Origin: Podochytrium sp. JEL0797
Lineage: Eukaryota; Chytridiomycota; Chytridiomycetes; Chytridiales; Chytriomycetaceae
DNA: 18,649 bases
Direction: 5' to 3'
Assembly (NCBI GenBank): GCA_027596195.1
Contig: JADGJG010000481.1
Location: 1 to 18,649, forward strand
The notes under the pieces are model-generated. The model saw only the letters and a program-made list of their open reading frames with translations. It did not search any database and was not told where the DNA came from. Within the stretch, counting starts at the first letter, position 1; each line of letters starts with the position of its first letter. Positions 8,822-18,649 of this stretch are shown one piece after another. Both the position numbers and the translations under genes were made by a program.

Positions 8822-9163
8822 ATGGAGTCGCGATCATTGTCAGACAACAGTGCTCGACAGCATGTTCTTCATCTTGAGGAACAGCTGAGTGCGAAAGAAA
8901 AGGACGTTGAGCTCGCTGCGACGATTGGACAGGATCTTCTTGGACAGGTTTCAGTGGTGAGTTCTTTGTTTTCTGTTGGTTTCTTTCTCTGAGGGAATCT
9001 TTCCAGCTGCGGGCGCGTGTCGCGCAACTCGAAGCGGCCGCAAAGGCCATGCCGCAAGCCAAGGCAGCAATGCCGCACCCCGCCGCGTCGCCGTTCCCGC
9101 GTACGCCGACAAAGCAGGCGCCGCGCTCGCGGCTGCCGACGCTGCTTTCGCAGCACGCGAAGG

Positions 9164-9194
<31 letters not shown>

Positions 9195-12122
9195 TGATCA
9201 TTCTGCCACCACGCCCTCGCTCAACCCACTCTCTCAAGGCACTCTCGCCACGCCCTCTCAAGCCACGCCAAACCCATCAACACCCTCCCTCAACCCGCAC
9301 CTCGCAAAGCAGCTCGACGCTTCCCTTGTCGCCCAACTCAGATCGCTGCAGCTCAAATTCGCAGACGCGGACGAGAAGCGCGAATCCCTCGACCGCGAGT
9401 GCACTCTCTTGCGCGCACAGACAGACGCCCTATCGAACACCGAGCGCAAACTCAACGAGCGCATCTGGGACAAAGAGATTCAAACCCAGCAGCTGCAGGA
9501 ATCAAACGACGCGCTGCAAAAAGATGTCATTCGCCACCAGGCAAAAATCAAAGTCTGCGAACGCGACCTGTCCCAATCAAAAGACCTGATCGAATCCCTG
9601 CGCGCAAACGAAGCAAACTGGCTGAAGGAAAAGCAAACGATTGTCTTCAAAATGGAATCAGAGTCGAACCGCAAACGCCGCGAGATTGCCATTTTGAAAC
9701 GCGAAAAGTTGGACTTGGAAAAACAAATCGACCAACTCGCGTCAAACTCGGCGATGCATTCGTTTCAGTTTAACCGTTCAGGCATTTCCGCCTGTTCCTC
9801 GCGAAGCGATCTTTCCCTGAGTGCCAAGCTCCCCGATCCTCCCGTCCTCAAAGATCGAATCAACTCCAACACCTCCTACCACGGCAGCATCCACAACATG
9901 AGCACCAACAGCGACCTCTTTGTTTCATCCATCTCGAAAGCTCTCTCCCAAGCCCACACCCAGAACGAAGACCTCCGCACCCAAAACACCACTCTCCGCC
10001 ACAACACGCGTGAACTCGAACGTCTTCTCCAAGAAGCCAACGAAGCCATCGAATCGCTCAAACTCGGCTGCGACCTCTCCTCACTCGATCGCGACGGCCC
10101 AATGTTTGACCCGTCGTTTGTGGAACTCTGTGACCAGCTCCAACCGTCCGAGTCGATGGACAGTTTCCTCAAATTTGATCAACGCGTGGAGGAAGTCTTG
10201 CAGGTGTCGGGGACGAATCTGTTGGCGGAATTGACGCAAGCGGAAATCAACGTGGCGCCTGCGGCGGAGGAGATTGCGCAGGAGGCATCTTTGGATATTT
10301 TTGCGGACGTTCCTGACGCTGGAATTCATTTCGCGTGCGATGAAGACGAAGCCCTCCAAGCCTCGACCAGCAACCTCCTTGCCGAACTTACCTTACCCGA
10401 AATGGACCCCACTCCGGTCAACTCAACCCGTGAACTTCTTGGTGCCGAACTAGCCGCCGATCCGATAACTCCACGCGTTGCGATTGCCAAAAAAGATTTT
10501 TCGTGCCAAACCGATGCCATTGAGCCCCACTTCTTCTCCCCGATCGACGCCCCAATGCTGTTGGACGAACTGTCGGCCATGGACCCAGCCGTGCCCGTTC
10601 CTTCCTCCTCGCAAACAACCACGACGCAAAACTCTTCGTTTGAGGGCGACGTTTCGTTTTCGAGTTCACTCGGATCTTCGATTCACAAAAACGGTATTTA
10701 CAACTATTTTGATCCAACGTGATATTGAACTGTTTTACAGCCGGATTCTCCATCGCCGATCTCGACTTTGACTCCTCCAAACAACCCGACCAAACACCCA
10801 CCCCCGCGCCACCACCGCCGTCGCCTCCATCTCACCCCACAGATCTATCCCAACCCACCCCATCCCAACTCCCTTTTCCCAAGCACTCAAACCACCTCCG
10901 AACCCCGACTCCCACAAACACCACCACAACGGGCACCCCGCAAGCCTGGCCCCGGCATTCGCGACAAGACCAGCAGCAAACCCCAACCACGCAGCATCCA
11001 CACGGATTCACACCCTCCCAATCCCTGCCTACGCGTCGACAGCTCAATTTCGTGTCGGGGGCTCACTTGGCGCGCGCGAGTGCAGGAGGTGGTGGTGGTG
11101 GAGGACCGGATGCGTCGTTCTCGACGCCAGAAGGGATGCGAACGCGTCATTTCACGGACGTGAGTTTCGAGCAACAGACGCAAGAGTATGTGCAGTATGA
11201 TGGAACGGCGATTGAGTCTCTCACGGCGACCATGATTGGGACTTGGGTGAGTGAGAGGTTTTCTTCTGTTTTGTGTCGGGTTTTCTTGTTTCCTTGAGCC
11301 AAAAAAAAACTAACCATTTTGATTTCGAATGCGGCCGACGTTATAACACCAGTTCCTCAAACTCAATCGACACGGAAAGAAACCGCAACTCCGCTTCTTT
11401 TGGATCAACCCGTACTCGCGCATGCTGCATTGGACCCCAACCCCCGCCACGACGAGCACCTCGAACGCCAACAAAACCAAAACAGGTAAAAAACAAACGC
11501 ATTTTTTCTTCAAAAACCCCTCATTCATCCACTCACCAAACTCCCAACCCAAGCATTCATCAAGCAACTCAAATACGCGGACCAAGAAGACCCCAATAAC
11601 GCCCCCCACCAAACCAAAAACTACCCCCCAAACCACCGACACGCCCTCGAAATCGTGTCCCGCGAACGCAGTATTGTCATGATCCCACTCACGTGGCAAG
11701 ACCACCGCGCCTGGACAGACGGACTCACTCTCCTCCTCAGCACCTTCTCGTCCGGCACCGCTACGACCGCGAGTGAAGCCATGGCAGACGCGACTCCATT
11801 GCATGAGCGGTTCAAAATTTTGGATCCAGAAACCTCCTCCACTCCCACACAAATCAGGTATACCCCGCGACGCAGCATGACCCACGCGGGAACGTTACTC
11901 GACGATAGTCTTGTTTCGGAATCGATTCTGTCTCCACATCCGAGACGATGCATGACCCCAACCACGACGCGGATGGTTCCGTCGATGGAGGTGTTGGAAC
12001 GGGTCGAGAGGGAGGAGCGGGCGGCGACACCTGTCGGGGAGAGGAAACGCGGGTTGTCGAGGTTGAGTTTTAATCATTTGAGGATGGGGTCTTCGAGGAG
12101 TGGGAGTGTTGTTGAGAAATAA
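8822..12122 (+). CDS. NUM1: Cortical dynein anchor (Num1/ApsA/Mcp5-like) with C-terminal PH domain
   Basis: Proteins of this family hold dynein, and in yeast also mitochondria, at the plasma membrane to move nuclei. Five exons (8822-8956, 9007-10693, 10741-11246, 11353-11485, 11554-12122) give 1009 residues, near S. pombe Mcp5 and shorter than Num1. At residues 30-43, ELAATIGQDLLGQV fits the CC1-box pattern (AAxxG) used by dynein adaptors to bind the light intermediate chain. A Pro-rich stretch follows, then a coiled coil (about 150-300), two NLLAELT motifs (449, 501), a related MLLDELS (562), and SCQTD at 544. The PH domain (about 720-842) starts TATMIGTW, has RFFWINPYSRMLHW and ends HRAWTDGLTLLL, as in the Mcp5/Num1 PH family. 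A basic, Ser/Thr-rich tail closes the protein. Its start lies 66 bp from the divergent PIH1D2-like gene. Confidence 0.88.
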
Positions 12123-12152
12123 ATAAACACAACGCGTTGTTTGGGGAATAAA
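12122..12152 (+). terminator. Poly(A) signals for the Num1-like gene
   Basis: AATAAA occurs at 12122-12127, overlapping the TAA stop, and again at 12147-12152. Confidence 0.5.
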
Positions 12153-12171
12153 AAAAACCCTTAATCTTAAC

Positions 12172-12620
12172 GTTCTTTCCTTTTCCATTCAGTGACGATT
12201 TAGGTATGTATTCTAGCTGCCCCGCCGGTTGCGATTCGCGTGTTTTAACGTTGCCCAATGTAACCCCCCCTCCCCTTTAACGGGCCGTTTCGCCTGACAT
12301 TCTCTCTTCAATCCATGAATACGTATCTAGCTCTGCCTGAACCACTTTGTCGAGGATTTACTATCGAAGATTCATACACCAAGCAGGTCAACATTTGACG
12401 GGGCGAGAACTGCAACCTCGATATTCTCGACATGGCAGGACAAGAGGGAATACAGCGCGGTTTTGCGAGACCAATGGATTCTCCGCGACGGGGAGTGAAG
12501 GGATTCACCTCCTCGTTTACTCCCCCACGTCGGTTTTAATAGTTCTTACCGCGTTCCAGCGACTTTCTCCAACACAAAAAAGACATAGAACAAGGGTCGA
12601 CGAAAAAAAAAGGTTTATCA
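12172..12620 (+). pseudogene. Decayed Ras gene copy retaining an intron
   Basis: A third Ras copy, derived from the gene at 1639-2652. It keeps a damaged microexon 2 (about 12192-12203), intron 2 starting with the same 13 bases as its source, and an intact 24-nt microexon 3 (12331-12354), identical to that of its source. Intron 3 is missing and the switch I codons are partly deleted. The switch II region (about 12410-12480) is recognisable but carries several indels, and frames end soon after. Homology fades near 12620. Because intron 2 survives, it arose by DNA duplication and not from mRNA. No P-loop exon is visible, so it cannot encode a working GTPase. Confidence 0.88.
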
Positions 12621-12662
12621 CAAATCCCGCGGATTCGTGGCGGATTCGCAATTGCATCCGAA

Positions 12663-12670
12663 TTTATAAA
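12663..12670 (+). promoter_or_regulatory. TATA-like box before the coiled-coil gene
   Basis: TTTATAAA lies 46 bp before the ATG at 12717, just past the end of the Ras pseudogene. Position is reasonable; function is inferred. Confidence 0.35.
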
Positions 12671-12716
12671 CTCATGTGAGTCATAATCAAAAAAAAACAT
12701 TTGATAATTGCCAAGG

Positions 12717-14097
12717 ATGGGTGTGAACGTCAGCATTCCTGCTCGACCCCCACCACCCCCACCGCCCATGTACCCCTGGATGGATCCATCTTCATCCTAT
12801 GGTGCTCCATACTCGTATCCACCTGGACCCGTGAACCCGCAACCAAGGGCACACCCGCAGCAACAGCCCAAACCCTCCGTGATCAAAACTTGGCTTCCGG
12901 ACCCTGCCTTTGAGTCATTCCCGGGCGCATATCCTGTTCATCGACGTCCTATAACTATTGTGAAAGAGAAAGAATACAAACGTCAAGGAAAGGCCGAAGG
13001 TAACTGTGCCAGTGAGTTTTGAGTCATGATACGTCAGTTTAACAATGGTTGTTGGATTGGAATTGGCGACAGGTATCCGAGGCGTCTTTGCGATTGAGGA
13101 ATCTGAGAATGAAGCTGCATTCGCGTTGAAGGAAATCTGTGAGTTTTTGTAGCCAAAAATTCGTACCATTTTTTACTGATTCATCAACTACCAGCGGTGA
13201 AGAAGGGCTTGCAATCGAATTCAAACGAAGATGTCTCAATAGAAACTTTGCAACATGCTCTGAACGAGAAGGTGGGGGTTGTTGTCCTTGTCCCCAAGTT
13301 GTCCGAACGTGATCATTGAATGCCCCCCACTTCCTTCACAGGCACACGAGATCCACACACTTCACAACTCCGCAGTCATAATATACACTGCCAACGAGAA
13401 CAAAGGACCACTCGCCGCGCAGAAGGGACAATTGACCGTATTTTGCAAAGACGCCGAGTTCCAAGAATCTCTCATTGAAACCATGCAAGATGTAGTCCTC
13501 TGTCATATCGAGACATCGCGTGAATTTGATATTCGGAATTCTGCCCTCGTCGTAGAGAATGACGCGTTGAAGGAAGGAAACGAGCGGTTGAGAATGGAGC
13601 TGGATCGCGTGATGGAGAGGACAGAGGGGCTCGAGAAACGCATGAGGGAGTTGATGCGTGAGGATTCTGCGACAGAGGAGGCGGTGAAGGAAGGAAATGA
13701 GCGGTTGACGATGGATCTCGCTCGCGCGATGGAGAGGACGGAAGGGTTGGAGAGGCGGTTGACGATGGAGCTTGCTCGGGCTATGGAAAAGACGGAGGGG
13801 TTGGAGAAACGCGTGAGGGAGTTGGTGCGCGAGGATATCGCGACGGAGGTCGTGAAGGAAGGAAATGAGAGGTTGACGATGGAGCTTGCTCGCGCGATGG
13901 AGAGGACGCAGGAGTTGGAGAAACGCGTGAGGGAGTTGGTGCACGAGGATACCGCGACAGAGGCAGTAGTAGAGGAAAAGTGTTTTGATGTGGCGTCCAA
14001 CCTTACTGAGAATTTGTTGAAAGAAGGCCTAGTGGCACATGTGGATCCTCGACCGCCCATGGTCAACATTTTTGATTCCAAAAAAGTGAGAAAATAA
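12717..14097 (+). CDS. Unrecognised coiled-coil protein with 39-residue repeats
   Basis: No family was recognised. Four exons (12717-12999, 13073-13138, 13195-13271, 13342-14097) give 393 residues. The N-terminus is Pro/Tyr-rich (seven consecutive Pro, then YPWMDPSSSYGAPYSYPPG), followed by a basic stretch and a mixed region of about 130 residues. From about residue 218 to 350 lies a strongly charged coiled coil made of repeats such as KEGNERLTMELARAMERTEG and LEKRVRELVRED. The C-terminal 40 residues leave the repeat. A second in-frame donor 12 nt downstream (after 13011) would add four residues at the first junction. There is no signal peptide or membrane segment. It may be a cytoskeletal or scaffold protein, but that is only suggested by its form. 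It converges on the first hexokinase with 41 bp between stops. Confidence 0.7.
13567..13968 (+). repeat. Coding tandem repeat, 117-nt unit
   Basis: Full units start at 13567 and 13852 (each 39 codons, opening LKEGNER or VKEGNER). Between them a partial unit at 13684 is fused to another that lacks its start, as if about 66 nt had been lost by unequal pairing. Units are similar at the DNA level, which points to fairly recent duplication. Confidence 0.8.
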
Positions 14098-14138
14098 ACA
14101 AAAAGCCAGAATACAGAGCGTCCCACAGACGAAAAAAA

Positions 14139-15938
<1,800 letters not shown>

Positions 15939-16031
15939 TTTTTTTGGCGAAAGTTTTCAAAAAATCTGGCAAGAAAGAAAACAGAAACGTTTTTTATTTT
16001 TAACGAACTATGCAGAGAAAATTGCATGGAA

Positions 16032-16039
16032 TTATATAG
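16032..16039 (-). promoter_or_regulatory. TATA box of hexokinase copy 1
   Basis: On the minus strand the sequence reads CTATATAA, about 94 bp before the ATG at 15938, in the 122-bp spacer between hexokinases. This spacer must hold the whole promoter plus the 3' end of the upstream gene. Confidence 0.5.
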
Positions 16040-16060
16040 ACAAAGTATCCAACTCGAAAT

Positions 16061-17828
16061 TTACTTCTTCGAGTGCTTGGCAGCAATCAAAGCAGCACCT
16101 TGTCCGGATCCATCTCTTGCCTGCTCGAGCACAATGAACTCGGCGCTGATTCCCAAGATTTCTCTCAAAGTGTCGCGCATACGGTTCGAGTAGTGGGGGT
16201 ACAACTCGAAGAGGGAACCGTCGATTCCGACCGTGCATCCGTCGAGCTTGTTCATCTTGGTGATGACAGCAGCGATACCGGCAGCCGCGAGACGCGCGGA
16301 ACGCATACCGACGAGCTCGCAAAGAGTCTTGACGAGGCGACGGTCGGCAAGGGTGGTGGCCGGGATCTTGAGCATGTCCTCGAGGACGGTGCGGGTGTCG
16401 CTGAGGTCCAAGGTGTGGTCACTGGAGAGAGAGAAGAAACAGTTTAGAAATCTGAAAACGCGAAAAAAAGCTGAAAATGGAAAGCAAAAAACTCACCGCT
16501 CGATACGCGACATGAAAGCGGTCTCGAAAGTTCCAGCCTGCTGGATCACGCTTCCTCCACCGTTCTTGAAGATGTCACCAAGCTTGACCAAGTCAACGAG
16601 ACAGAATCTCACAATCTCTCCAAGGTACATTCCAGAGATGAGCTTCTCGAACGTGAACTTTCCTTGGTTGTTCATGCTACGGTCAACCTTGTGGTCGTAC
16701 TTGTTTCTTGGCACAACAACCATCTCGTCGTCGTATGCACCCCACTCCATGTTGATGACCATCTCCTTGGTACCCGCCGGCACCTTTCCGGTGTACTTGG
16801 TGATGTTCTCAATCTTCTCAACATACGCGGCGTTAGATCCAGTTCCGAGAATGACTCCCATGCGGGTGGACGGCTGGGTGTAAGCGTGGGACACCAAGGT
16901 TCCGGTGGTGTCGTTGACGAGAGCAGTCACGTCAATGTCGAGCTTTCTTCTGGCAAAGGCCTCGTTCAACAGACGCACAACGTCTTCGCCGACAACACCC
17001 TCGTTGGAGAATCCCTTGTTCCAGAGCATCAAGAAGCCCTCGTCGATGGCGGTTTGGTTGATGGCGAACGAGAAGGTGAATCCGAGCTGGTAGTGCTGCT
17101 TGGTGGCTTCGGGGCCGTTCTCCTCGAGGAACTTGTGAACAACTTCGGCAAAGAAGTCGAAAAGCTCGGTGCCGGAGGAAGCCTTCTGGGCATCAGTGAG
17201 AGTGTACTTGGATTGGCGGGAACGGATACCACTAAATTACAAAGTTTAGTTACAACGCGTTGTGAGGTGAGTCACGAAGCATCTTACCCATTGCCGTCCA
17301 AAACGACCTCGCAGACACGGAAGTTGGAACCACCCAAGTCCAAGGCGAGGTAAGATCCGGCTTCCTTTCCGGTGGGGAGGTTGACGACGTGGGATGGGAT
17401 CATCATGAGGGCTGCGTAATCAAACAAAAGTCAGCTACCTGTCTTTGGCAACGCAGCGAAAGGAACCGCAAGAGACTCACCCTGGCCATCAGCTTCCAAA
17501 CCCTTCTTCATCTCAGACAAGAAGCTCTTGACGATTTCGTTCAACTTCTGGGTGTTGATGTTGAACATTCCACGGAGACGGTCGAGGACTTCCTCGGAGG
17601 GGAACTCGGCAGAGTTGGGAACCACAACAGCAGATTCGGATTTGTTGTTGATGGAGTTGGCAAGCACGCTGCTCGCGTACAAGGCGAAGGCAGTGGAACT
17701 GACCGCGAGACCTGAGTCACAGAGTTTAACGACACGATTCGCATGATCGCAAAGAGGACGCAAAGAGGAAACTGAATGATGAGCTTACCGCTGGTCAGTC
17801 CAAGAAGGAAGTCTTTGTTGTCACACAT
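16061..17828 (-). CDS. HXK: Hexokinase with N-terminal hydrophobic segment (array copy 2)
   Basis: Close paralogue of the hexokinase at 14139-15938, same strand. Exons (5' to 3') are 17828-17789, 17711-17481, 17411-17288, 17231-16497 and 16421-16061, giving 496 residues. Intron positions and phases (1, 1, 2, 2) are identical to copy 1. Motifs are [18 protein letters not shown] with Asp239, [13 protein letters not shown] and [12 protein letters not shown]. Like copy 1 it has FSFA and WNKGF in the sugar pocket and a hydrophobic N-terminal stretch ([20 protein letters not shown]) interrupted by intron 1. The linker after the hydrophobic segment differs most between copies, while the catalytic core is very similar. 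The promoter side has a good TATA box and three repeated motifs, so this may be the most strongly regulated copy. Confidence 0.93.
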
Positions 17829-17874
17829 GGTTGGATTTTTGCGTTTTTTGTTTGTGGCGATGGCTTGCCGAGGC

Positions 17875-17884
17875 TTTTATATAT
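17875..17884 (-). promoter_or_regulatory. TATA box of hexokinase copy 2
   Basis: On the minus strand the sequence reads ATATATAAAA, about 47 bp before the ATG at 17828. It is the clearest TATA box in the window. Confidence 0.6.
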
Positions 17885-17997
17885 GACGGCGGTTTTGAAC
17901 TTGGATAACAATCGATTTCACAAGCGTGCCACCCTGAAATGCAACGGTGAGTCAATCAAGCTCCAGATGTTGTTGTTACAAATCATGCGCAGCCCCC

Positions 17998-18207
17998 TTT
18001 TATGATTTCCCATCGAGGTGAACGGGGGCGAACGAGAGAAAAAGATGAGCGTAGCTTTGATTATATATTCTCATTTCGAGAAGGAAGAGGGAAGGGAATG
18101 AATAACATGCGTGATGCGCCCGTAGATGATCCCAATCAGACAAGCACCCGTGTACGATTTTATGATTTTCCATTGATATTTCCCCTTTCCCCTTTTATGA
18201 TTCCCAT
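17998..18207. promoter_or_regulatory. Three repeats of TTTTATGATT(T)YCCAT upstream of hexokinase copy 2
   Basis: Copies at 17998-18013, 18158-18173 and 18193-18207, all in one orientation. The first and third are preceded by CCCC or more. Read towards the gene this gives ATGGGAATCATAAAAGGGG, which includes AGGGG, the stress response element core of yeasts. A role as transcription factor sites is inferred. Confidence 0.5.
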
Positions 18208-18411
18208 CAACAAATTGCATAACTCGTTCTGCATTCTCGCATTACGAGAATCAGGAGGGATAATAAAGTGAAGGTCATGAAACGCTTCGACTGTTGATCC
18301 CACTCAATATCCCCTTCAAGTTACAAACGAAAAAACGAAGAAAAATAGAATTTCATCAATTTGATTTATTGTACAGCATTATCGCAAATTATGGGAATAA
18401 AGGGGATAAAT

Positions 18412-18649
18412 CTATGCAGTGTGTTTGTCGTGCAAAGTCGCAATCAATGCGGCACCTTGTCCCGATCCATCTCTCGCCTGCTCGAGAATCACATTCTCGG
18501 CACTGACTCCCAAAATCTCGTACAAAGTGTCGCGCATACGGTTCGAGTAGTGGGGGTACAGCTCGAAGAGGGAACCGTCGATTCCGACCGTGCATCCGTC
18601 GAGCTTGTTCATCTTGGTGATGACGGCGGCGATTCCGGCAGCAGAGAGA
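18412..18649 (-). CDS. HXK: Hexokinase, third array copy (C-terminal part, cut by window end)
   Basis: The frame from the window edge to the TGA at 18412 encodes the last 78 or so residues of a hexokinase, with [33 protein letters not shown] and [11 protein letters not shown]. It aligns with the last exon of the two complete copies and has its own C-terminal tail (TLHDKHTA). The same strand and spacing show a head-to-tail array. Whether the rest is intact cannot be seen. Confidence 0.88.
   Translation of the reverse strand, partial: LSAAGIAAVITKMNKLDGCTVGIDGSLFELYPHYSNRMRDTLYEILGVSAENVILEQARDGSGQGAALIATLHDKHTA

Larger units (their letters stand above)
17829..18411. other. 583-bp spacer between hexokinase copies 2 and 3
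   Basis: It holds the promoter of copy 2 (minus strand) and the 3' flank of copy 3. No open frame here resembles a protein family. It contains a TATA box, three copies of a 15-16-bp motif and AT-rich stretches. No mobile element was seen. Confidence 0.6.

Noticed and set aside
12347..12679. Open frame of 110 codons over the Ras relic
   Set aside because: It reads the relic in a non-Ras frame and matches no protein; frameshifts and stops mark the locus as a pseudogene.
13336..13944. Antisense frame of 202 codons in the coiled-coil gene, and another at 13503-14126
   Set aside because: The repeats and codon bias leave several frames open; only the plus-strand frame connects with spliced upstream exons and gives a regular coiled coil.
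13567..13968. CRISPR-like or satellite array
   Set aside because: The repeats are coding, of heptad type, without spacers, and vary at third codon positions.

Overview
The window reads as nuclear DNA of a fungus. Genes are compact and split by short GT-AG introns (about 45 to 230 nt), no tRNA or rRNA was seen, and several families are typically fungal: Ras2/RasB-type GTPases and a Num1/ApsA/Mcp5-type cortical dynein anchor. A PIH1D2-like protein, known from organisms with motile cilia, sits next to the dynein anchor. Together these suggest a zoosporic (flagellated, chytrid-like) fungus. That placement is inference; no species is claimed.

Layout, left to right. 1-405: flank with a small GC hairpin and a 29-base G run. 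406-1559 (+) and 1639-2652 (-): two convergent Ras genes that share two microexons (14 and 24 nt) and nearly identical introns around the second. 2687-3846 (+): aldose 1-epimerase, whose start codon lies 34 bp from that of the second Ras gene. 4024-5532 (-): mitochondrial-type tRNA 2-thiouridylase. 5637-7487 (+): mitochondrial DnaJ (Mdj1 type), one intron of which holds long G and C runs. 7553-8755 (-): PIH1D2-like protein. 8822-12122 (+): Num1-like dynein anchor. About 12172-12620: a decayed third Ras copy. 12717-14097 (+): unrecognised coiled-coil protein with 39-residue repeats. 14139-15938 (-), 16061-17828 (-) and 18412-18649 (-, cut by the window edge): a head-to-tail array of three hexokinases.

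The genes do not form one pathway. Themes are signalling (Ras), sugar entry (epimerase and hexokinases), mitochondrial function (tRNA thiolation and Mdj1) and dynein biology (PIH1D2-like and Num1-like genes, head to head, 66 bp between starts). Neighbours are packed tightly: 34, 66 and 104 bp between divergent start codons, and 41, 65 and 79 bp between three convergent pairs of stop codons.

All exon models were built by eye from splice signals, reading frame and remembered family alignments. Exon lengths sum to whole codons in every complete gene. The weakest points are the last intron of the PIH1D2-like gene, a possible 63-nt in-frame intron in the thiouridylase, and the exact starts of the thiouridylase and the second Ras gene. 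No known defence or mobile system was seen. The most unusual signals are the conserved microexon-and-intron block in the Ras copies, the dynein gene pair, and the hexokinases with altered sugar-site motifs.
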